64,000 nt of DNA. Origin: Antedon bifida. Lineage: Eukaryota; Echinodermata; Crinoidea; Comatulida; Antedonidae. The stretch spans positions 5,456,001-5,520,000 of the forward strand of contig OY727097.1 of the NCBI GenBank assembly GCA_963402885.1, read 5' to 3'. Each line of letters starts with the position of its first letter. Position 1 is the stretch's first letter. Below, one piece after another: positions 12,590 to 21,500 of this stretch. The translations under genes were made by a program, and so were the position numbers. The notes below the pieces were generated by a model, which saw nothing but the letters and a program-made list of their open reading frames with translations, was not told the DNA's origin and did no database searches.

Positions 12590-12760
12590 TAGGACTGCGA
12601 GAAACTTACATCAAGAAAATAAGGTAAGTTGTAAACTTAAATAGTAAGTACAGGATTGCTGATGATTTAAACTATATTTGTTACTGTAATTTAACAATGG
12701 AGGAATTACTCCATGTTTTAACACAATTGAAATTGTTCGCCTACTGTTGTATTTTTACAG
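12590..12760 (+). promoter_or_regulatory. Noncoding first exon and leader intron of NHL gene copy 4
   Basis: The exon ends at 12623 before GTAAGT and the intron of 137 bases ends in ACAG at 12760, directly before the start ATG. Exon, donor and acceptor agree with copy 2. A TATAAAA-like stretch lies near 12307. Confidence 0.5.
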
Positions 12761-14497
12761 ATGTCAAGTCAAGAAGTGCAAGGTACTTGTTGTCAAGACC
12801 ATCCAGACCACACAGTAGAAAGATTTTGTACAACTTGTACTAAAAGTGTATGCAAGAAATGCGTTATGAGTTGTTATAAAGATCATCATGATATTATAAA
12901 GATGAGTAATGCCATAGAAGCATTTAACAAACAAGTAACTGAAGTGATCAGGTCAGCTGATGATGTCAAGCAAGAATTAGAAAATACACTTGACTTTATA
13001 GTGAAGGACCAATCAGACTTTGATTCACATGTAAACATGATCAGAGACGTTATTAAAATGCATAAAGAAACAATTATTTCTAAGGTTGAAGAGGAAAGCA
13101 ACAAACTATTGTTGGATCTTGAAAATGTATGTAAGCAAAAGAATGATGTCACTGACGGTCAAGTGAAAGAGCTAGAGTTACACCAAATGAAAGTGCAAAA
13201 TTTGAAGAAGTCAAGTTCAGAAATGATGGACCAGCCAAAAAAAGCAAAAACACTTGATGATTTCAAGTCAGATATAAATGCAGTCAAACAAAACGTAAAG
13301 GAAATGAATTCCAGATATTTATCTTGTGCAAATAATCTCAATCCGAACTTCACATTTAATACAGACCTGGATGATGCTCTCACAAAAGGCCTTGGTGACA
13401 TCACAAGTATTGATAGTAGGTTCATCATTGACAACGATGATAGATCTATTACAGTATCAAAGGGACAAACATTTGAAGTGAAAGCAGAAAGTCTGGATAA
13501 AAGTGATACATGTAAAGTAGCTGCTACTCTGATAACTCCATCCGGTGAAAAAACTGCCACTGAGGTAGAAGATATGGGAAGTGGAGAGTATAGAATAAAA
13601 GGAAGATGTGATAAGGAAGGTGATTGGAAGATGGAGATCATTGCTGGAGTAGCATACTTTAAAGGTTCACCAGTGAATGTCAAAGTGGAGCCACTAGGAC
13701 TTGTACATACCATTGATAACATAAATTCACACAAGAATGACAAACACGGGGTAACAGATGTATTGCTAGATTCTGATGGTTGCATATTAGTATCCGGCTA
13801 TTGTAACGAGTTATTGAAATTTACCAAATCAGGTGAATTTGTTGCCAATATTCAAGTAGCACAAGATGCCATGGTTGGTAGAATGCATAACATGGGTAAT
13901 GGTCACATTGTGTACAGTGATGTACAAAGGAAGGTTGTTGTGATGCTTAATGATCAATTTGAAGAGTGCGCTCAATTTGGTAAAGGAATATTAGAATGGC
14001 CAAAGGGATTGACAGTAAACAATGAAACACAAGTTTTGTATGTTATAGATAGTAAAGCTAATCGTGTGTGTAAATTTGATATTGATGATGGTAGTCTGCT
14101 GGGTAAGATGGTTGTAGAGGATGGAAATGACTTTGATTGCCCAAGTGATGTGACTTTAACCCGAGGAGGACATTTACTGGTTACTGAATGGAGAAGAAGT
14201 AGAATACACATGATCAATGCAAATTGTACCTTTATTAAAACACTTGTAAGTGAAGGTGAAGAAGATGGGAAAGTTATCCACCCCCGTGCTATAGTAACAG
14301 ACATGAATGAAAACATAATAATATCCAGTGATAATAAACTACAATTATTTGACAAAAATTGTGTTTTTTCAAAACGAATTGAAAATATTGATGATGGATT
14401 AAAAGCTCCAGTTGGAATCACTGTAATTTCCAACAGACCACAAACAATAGCAGTAGCTGATCAGAAAACTAACAATGTTAAAATATTCAATTACTAA
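12761..14497 (+). CDS. B-box/filamin/NHL protein, copy 4 (TRIM2/3/71-like, no RING)
   Basis: An intact 578-residue protein with the same order as copy 2: B-box (about 8-46), coiled coil (about 50-200), filamin repeat (about 215-312) and NHL propeller to the C terminus. It differs from copy 2 by scattered substitutions, most visibly in the NHL loops (for example WRRSRIHM against WNYSRIHM), so the ligand-facing surface may vary between copies. The polyadenylation signal GAAATAAAAG is intact near 14548. Its right flank is the one that borders the complete TTC6-like exon at 15554. Role unknown; a RING-less relative of TRIM2/3/71 is the best description. Confidence 0.9.
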   Translation: MSSQEVQGTCCQDHPDHTVERFCTTCTKSVCKKCVMSCYKDHHDIIKMSNAIEAFNKQVTEVIRSADDVKQELENTLDFIVKDQSDFDSHVNMIRDVIKMHKETIISKVEEESNKLLLDLENVCKQKNDVTDGQVKELELHQMKVQNLKKSSSEMMDQPKKAKTLDDFKSDINAVKQNVKEMNSRYLSCANNLNPNFTFNTDLDDALTKGLGDITSIDSRFIIDNDDRSITVSKGQTFEVKAESLDKSDTCKVAATLITPSGEKTATEVEDMGSGEYRIKGRCDKEGDWKMEIIAGVAYFKGSPVNVKVEPLGLVHTIDNINSHKNDKHGVTDVLLDSDGCILVSGYCNELLKFTKSGEFVANIQVAQDAMVGRMHNMGNGHIVYSDVQRKVVVMLNDQFEECAQFGKGILEWPKGLTVNNETQVLYVIDSKANRVCKFDIDDGSLLGKMVVEDGNDFDCPSDVTLTRGGHLLVTEWRRSRIHMINANCTFIKTLVSEGEEDGKVIHPRAIVTDMNENIIISSDNKLQLFDKNCVFSKRIENIDDGLKAPVGITVISNRPQTIAVADQKTNNVKIFNY

Positions 14498-15553
14498 ACA
14501 GTCTACATTAAACCTGTATATCTATATTCTTTATATGGATTACATCTGAAATAAAAGAACTATTATTATTACTAGCAGGTACCCGTCCAATGGAAGGGTA
14601 CCATGATAAATTAAGTGCATACATGTTATAGAAATGGATGTGTATAGCCTATGGCACGTCATATGCAGAGTCTAACTACAAATACGCTTATTTATATTAT
14701 AATATCCTGTTTCATATTATAATATCCTGGATTTATAAAGCACTTTATGTTGTAAAACCCCTGTAAGCACTGATCATACGTAGAAACTGAGGGGAAAAAA
14801 CTAAACCCAAACCGAAGTATGGGGATCGCCCTTGTCGGTAACCAGGGTTCGGTCTAAATTGAACACCTTCTACCCTATAGTAAAGAAACTGAAACTCATA
14901 AAGTGAATAGGTTTACTGTATTCTTAAGTTAGGGAAGACAGAAAGTTTGTTTCCCTGTTCATGAATATTGTACTTTGATTGATGTATTATATTTTCGTAT
15001 ATATTTTTCAACAAATAATGGGCACATGAGATTACTATACCTCTATCTGGTTCGGAATTTCTGTTCAAATGTTTAATATATTCTTTTATATTAAAATAGT
15101 CATTGTAGCCTTCTACTGCTTTTGTGTTTTTTGTGTGTTTTTGGAATTCAATCTTTCTTCTTATTGTGAATTTTAAAATGCTTCTCTTTTACAGCATACT
15201 ATTCATCAGTTGTTTGTTCAGAATCCAAATGATACATTGGGTTTTTTAATCATTACAATAAGACATTGCCACAATGTAAAGTTTTAATAAATGATGTGAG
15301 CATACCGTATATATGAACTTTTAAACATTTCTAAACTCACAAACCCAGTGTAATATGTTTGCACATAAGTTAGTATTTCGATAATAAAAACAACTATAAA
15401 AAGTCATATAACAAATTTAGAAACATGTTACTGTTGTTACAGGGTTTCGACTGTTTATACATATTCCTCAAGAAACTACTCGACTCAACTTCAGATTCCA
15501 TTCTTCATATTGGGCATAAATCTGTTTATTCTTACAATCATCCTTCTTCTTAC

Positions 15554-18500
15554 CTGTATAAATAAGCTCTGACACTCCTAGGCTGCAGTTGTAAGGCTTC
15601 GTTACAGTTTACAATTGCTTTACTGTACCGTCCCTTCATGCCATAATATGCTGCCCTGCTAAGGAATGCTTGGTACAGCTTAGGATTCAGAGCTAAGGCA
15701 CGATTGAAGTCCAAGATTCCTTTTGACTGTTTCAGCTTTGTCCGAGTTAATCCTCTTTGGTAGAAAGCCTATAAATATCAATAATAGGATCACATGAATA
15801 TATAACAAATTCCAAATGAGTTTAATTTGTGTATCAAGCCTGTAGCTAGGAATGTTACAGGGGACTTTTCCCCCAAAAAAGAATGGCAAAACTCAAGAAA
15901 CGATTGCTTTAGGCCTAGACTATATGAAATTGGCCTGCTAGCAATAAATTGTCATGAGTTAGGCCTGCACTAGTAAATTTGTTGCTGTTTTTTAGTTTGA
16001 AAAGGGGACTTTGATGGGGTTCACTCGAATCATACTGGCTACGGACTTGTATATATTTTAAGAATCATATTAACTTGCATAAATAAATACAAATTGACAT
16101 ACCTCTGGATACTCTGGGTCAATCTTAATAGCACTATTAAACGCTTCATAAGCCTTAAGGTGATTGGGTATTTCAGTTTGGCACTGACCAATCAGGAAGT
16201 AGACTTCAGCTGCTTCAGGTGGGTACACTTGCTTGTCAATCAACCAAGGCTTTTGTGGATGACACATCTACAAGAAAGATACAGTAATTTGAAAGATAAA
16301 GAGCTACTGTTTTGCATAGAAATAATATCTATATAAGAGAGAGAGCTTGCACGTTTGTTCTTTTGTACTAATCTTTGCTATAGCCACATCCATATGAATC
16401 CACTACTACTACTACTGCGTCGAGCTTGCTCGGATTCTTTTGACTACATCTTTCCAGCGGTCTCTGTTCATCATTGCTCCTGGTAGCTCTGCAATTGTAT
16501 GGCCGGAGTCTGCTACTAATTGGTCAATTAATGATTTTGGGGGCCTGCCTGGTCTTCTTGCCTCATGTGATGGCATCCAGAGCATAAGTTCGCTTATCAG
16601 TTCACTTTTGTTGCGGAAAGAGTGTCCAACAAAGCGAACTCTTCTTTCTTTGATGACATCAGTGATCTTGCGAAGATTCCCGGAATGGTCTTGGGAAGGT
16701 TTTACAACTATTTTGAAAAACTGGAGCAGATACCTTTCCAATAATCTTTTGCGAATAATATCTCTATTACAGTAGAACTCCTCCTACTAGGCACTTTCCC
16801 GTGAAACAAACGAAGGACAATAATATTTTACAAATACAGCCAACCACTATTCAAGAGACACCCCAATGAAGAGAACACTTCGTTGGGTTCTAAAAGGATC
16901 CACCTTAATACAGGGTTTCACTGTACTAGTATTTACCATCAACTCCAATGCCTTTTCTAGGCTCTCTACAGCCTGTGAGAACCATTTAGCTTTCATCTGT
17001 GTCTTGCCCAGCAGGATAAACAGAGGAGCAGCCGGCTTCAGTCTTGCTGCTGTAGACAGCGTCTCTATAGCCTTGTTGTAGTTGTGAAGAAATGACTGAA
17101 CGGCTGCTTGCTGTGTTGGGGACTGGCCTAGCCCATGACCCAGTTCAGCTGCATGTCTACAAATAACAAATTAAGCAGGTATATGAGGTTGTAGACTAGT
17201 TGTTAGACACATCTTCAAAGAAGTTGTGAGAACTAAACTAGTTTTAAAAAGTGCTTATTATTTTTTGTTATATATTTTTCAATGATCTTTCAATTTATAT
17301 GAATAAAATTAATATTTAAAAACACTGTAACTTACTGTACGCAAAAACTGGCCAGTTCAAAGTTCTTCATCTCAAGTAGAATTTCACCCTTTGAAAACAA
17401 AAGACCAAATGAAGGTCAATGTTATATATCACACAAAATGAGGGTCAAAGGTCAATACAAAACCAAAATACAGCGCTCAATTACGAGATGCGTAATGTAG
17501 GCAACCTCAACTCATATATGCCATCTCTTTCAATTACACAATGCAGTATTGCAGTAAAGTATTACAATCAAAATTATCAAATAGATACTAATTAGATAAT
17601 AATGGATACAGTATTTTCGTTCTGTTACCCTGTACATATAGTAGTGGTGCTGGTCTGGTCGGAGATGAATTGCTTTGGTGTAGTCCAGTAGAGCATGTTT
17701 TAACTAAAACAAAAAAAGTAAAATAAGTTGTTTTGAAAATTAAATTATTATCCTTGTATATTTAACATATGCCCATCATATTCATAGTATGATTGAATTG
17801 TATGGTTAGTGAAAAAAGAGAATTTTCAGTTATAAAAAAGTTGCAGAATAGTCTAAAATAAATATTAATTTCTAATAATTTCTAAATATTGATTCCCTAA
17901 ACCATAACATAACCAGTAAAAATGTGATTTTGCCTAAAAAAAAAATCAAAATATTAACATACCTCATGAATGCGCTGGTATGCCACAGCTCTACATACTA
18001 GGGCCCTGACATAGGTCGGGTCAACCTTAATAGCACTGGTAAACTTCTGTAAAGCCCTTTGAAAGAACAAATAAATAAATAGGGGTGTCCACTGAATAGG
18101 GGTTAGCAGTAGTGTTAAAACATATACTTCCTCTCATTAATTTCTAAAGAAAGTGTCCCCTTGACAGAAGTATCCTCTGTATAGGGGTGTCCCAATGGAG
18201 GGGTTCTACTGTATAATATAAAACAGTAGAATCTCCCCTTTGGAAACACCCCTATAGGGAGACAATTTCTTATGAAACCTCTGACCAACCCCTTTGCAGG
18301 GGGAACTTGTGTCCCAAAGGTGTCCCCTTAATAAGGTTCTACTGATATTATCATACACAAGTTATTCAAATACAGATGAAAGCAAAGATGCTAAGTTATA
18401 AACTCAAGCCTCTTAATAATATGTCTATTTTGGGAGTATGTCAGTGTATGTAGGTAGGAAAGTTGACAATATACAGCACTCAATTCTAAGTTTGAATAAT

Positions 18501-21500
18501 GTAATCTCAATCTCTTACTTGTAATAGTTATTTAGCTTATTCATGTAGATGAGCCCCAAGTTGACGTGAGCAGCGGCCATGTTGCGATCCAACTTTAGTA
18601 CACTCTCAAAGTCAGTCATCGCATCTTCACATCTGAAATAAGATTGGAATTTCTTATGCTTTAGTTCAATCCACGATTTTATTAAAAAAACTTCTTCTAT
18701 AAGTTCATCACAACCATATTTAAAAGAACTGACCACAAAACTATTTTTATTATTATTTTCTGTTATGACAGTTTGAAGACATGTCTCCTGGAGAGGCCAA
18801 ATAGCCACATAGTTGTTAAGGCTAGTGGCTAATAAAGCGGTCTCCTCCTTAAATAATCACAAAGACAAACATATACAAGATGCTCTACACAAATAAATTT
18901 ATAGGAGTTGAGTTCTTTTGTCATGAGAAAAAAATGTTGGCATTTGACAGGATTTGAACCCTGGACCCTGGGATTGGCAGCCGAGCATTAAAACCACCAA
19001 GCTATCTATCACCGTCAAGATTACCACTATACACACACCTAGAGGATAAACTCCATTTACCTGTTAAGTTCCATGTACAGGATTCCTCTATGCATGTAGG
19101 CCATGATGTTATCCGCAGAATCATCCAGAAGAAGAGATACGCTCAAGTCATTCAAGGCTTTCATTGGAAGACATCTAAAAGAAAAAGAGATAGTTGTTAA
19201 ACAGAGACTTCTCTTAAATCTTTTCTTTAGGCGCTGTATACACTATCAAACTAGTTTGACAAAAAAGTGTGATGTGTCCAAATATGGTAGTGATATTCCC
19301 AAATATGGTAGTGATATGACATCATCATGTTATATATGAGTACATGACATTTTTTGTCACATAAAGTTTGATAGTGTAGACAGAGCTTTCAGGAGAGGAG
19401 TAGAAAAGAGTTGTGAGTTACAAAACTGCACTAGGTCAGGATTGAACATTGAACCTTGGAATTTGAAGGCATGCAAGTTAACCACCAAGCTACAGCTTCA
19501 CTACTATATAATCACTTGCCTTCTAAGAATACACCCTCTATAGAAGAATGGAGCACTGCACTGGGGATCAAGATGGATTGCTGCAGACAAGTCTTCTACA
19601 GCATTGCTGAACCTGCCTTGCTTAGCGTAGGCCCGCCCTCTATACAACCTTGCTAGAGCACTATTAGGCTCCTGTGCTAACATGTCGGTAAAATCTTTTA
19701 TAGCTGCCATCCAATTTCTATGAAAAAAATATTTTACAGTAATATAACATAGGATAACGAAAATCAGAAGTATTAAAAAGATTAAACATACAATAATATT
19801 AATATATTTGTTTTCAGAAATAATAAAATACTACATTTTGTTATGACATTAGTTTGGTGTGCCAACATTTTTTTAAATTATAATAAATATTAGTATCTCA
19901 TAACACGAACTCTTTGTATAAAGCTCTGTTTACACAAAATGTGTCCATATATGGACATGAAGATGTCACTACAGTACTATATTTGAGAACATCACACTTC
20001 TTTTGTCAAAATAGTTTGATAATGTAGACAGAGCTTAAACTAAACTAGCCTTACTTATTGACATTAAACTGGTATTCTCCACGTTTTAAGACAGCATCCG
20101 TCTTTGAAGGCATCAATCGACTGACTTCCCGATAGTCTTCTAGTGCTAACAACATATCACCTCTCTGAAGGGGATGGAATATATAGATGATAAATAACAT
20201 TTTACTACATAGATGTATAAACTGTACAACTAGAGTGTCAACTCTAATATAATAACAGTTCAAAAGGAAAGAGAGATCATCCAACCAAAAAAAAAACTGT
20301 ACTCTATTCTGACTTTTGGTTTGACATGGTTTTCATAATGTTTTAAATACATTTATATTAATTAATATTAATATGGCAGCCATTTTGAAGTGTCCTAACT
20401 TGAAAAGCCCTTGTTGCTAAGACTTTCTAGATATACTACTTTACTTTACTTTATATGTACTTGTACAGACATAAATTTAAATTTGTCGTTGGAATTTAAT
20501 TTTACTTTTCAGCAAAAAATAATTGTTTACTTAATATTTATTTAAGATCTAACCAATGATTAATAATTGTGTGTTGAGCTAGGCCCTACATACCTGTTCA
20601 TACATCTGAGCCCTCTTGTAGTAGGCTTCATGGTCATCAGGGTCCAGCTTAATAGTCTGACTAAAGTTCATGATGGCCATGGTCAATTCACCCATCTGGC
20701 AAAATATCTCAGCTCTGAAAAAATAATTGTGATTTTTTTAGTGGTGTAACACACAAGGCAAATGCCCCTGGATTAGCACTCCTAAGGAGCCCTCCAATGC
20801 TGGGTAGTTGCACTGGACTGCTCATGCTCTGGGGCCCTTAAGCTCTCGGTTTAGCCGTTACACAACTGGATTGTTTCAATTGTTCCTATCATTTTTATGC
20901 TTGCATGCGTCTTGGGTGGAGAGGCGGTACAAAAGTTATTCAAACTCGGACTCGACCATTAATAGACTTTAAAATGCATTATTACCTTGATTTATATGCT
21001 CCAATGTGGTCTTTGTTCATCTTTAAGATGATGTTTAGATCTTCCAGAGCTTTGGTGGGTTTCTTTCTCAGTAGGTAAAGAAGGTGACGATGCCAGTAAG
21101 CATCCATTAGCTGCGGTTCAAGGTCAATAGCCTGGTTCAAATCTTGCCACGATAGTTTTAGGTCGCCAAGCTGAAAATGCAAAAGATAATAATATAGGCA
21201 ACTTTCTTAAACTCTGTCTACACTATCAAACTAGTTGATGTGATGTGCCCTATATATGACACTATATCACTACGATATTTGGGCATATATCACCACGATA
21301 TTTGGGCACATCACACTTTGTTTGATAGTGTAGACAGAGCTTAAAGCAAAACATAACTGGAATTCAGAGGTTTTTGGAAGTTCTGTGACTTTTCCATGAA
21401 TGAGATAATTATCTACCAGGAACAATACCTTTCTGTAAATTGCTCCTCTTCTACAGAGATCAAATGGTGATGGATTGTCTGCCATATCAATGATCTCACA

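Larger units (their letters stand above)
3780..15060 (+). repeat. Segmental tandem array: NHL gene units with shared 3' flanks
   Basis: Each gene copy is followed by the same 3' block of about 180 bases (phrases CCAAACCGAAGTATGGGG and AAACTCATAAAGTGAATAGG) at about 3785-3960, 6846-7030, 10915-11090 and 14785-14920. Copies 3 and 4 also share a longer right flank (about 11220-11720 and 15055-15550) that copy 2 lacks, which suggests they arose from each other most recently. The array probably grew by unequal exchange. Confidence 0.75.

Noticed and set aside
16070-16336. Plus-strand gene opposite the TPR exon
   Set aside because: The minus strand has a textbook TPR with proper splice borders; the plus frame has no similarity to anything.
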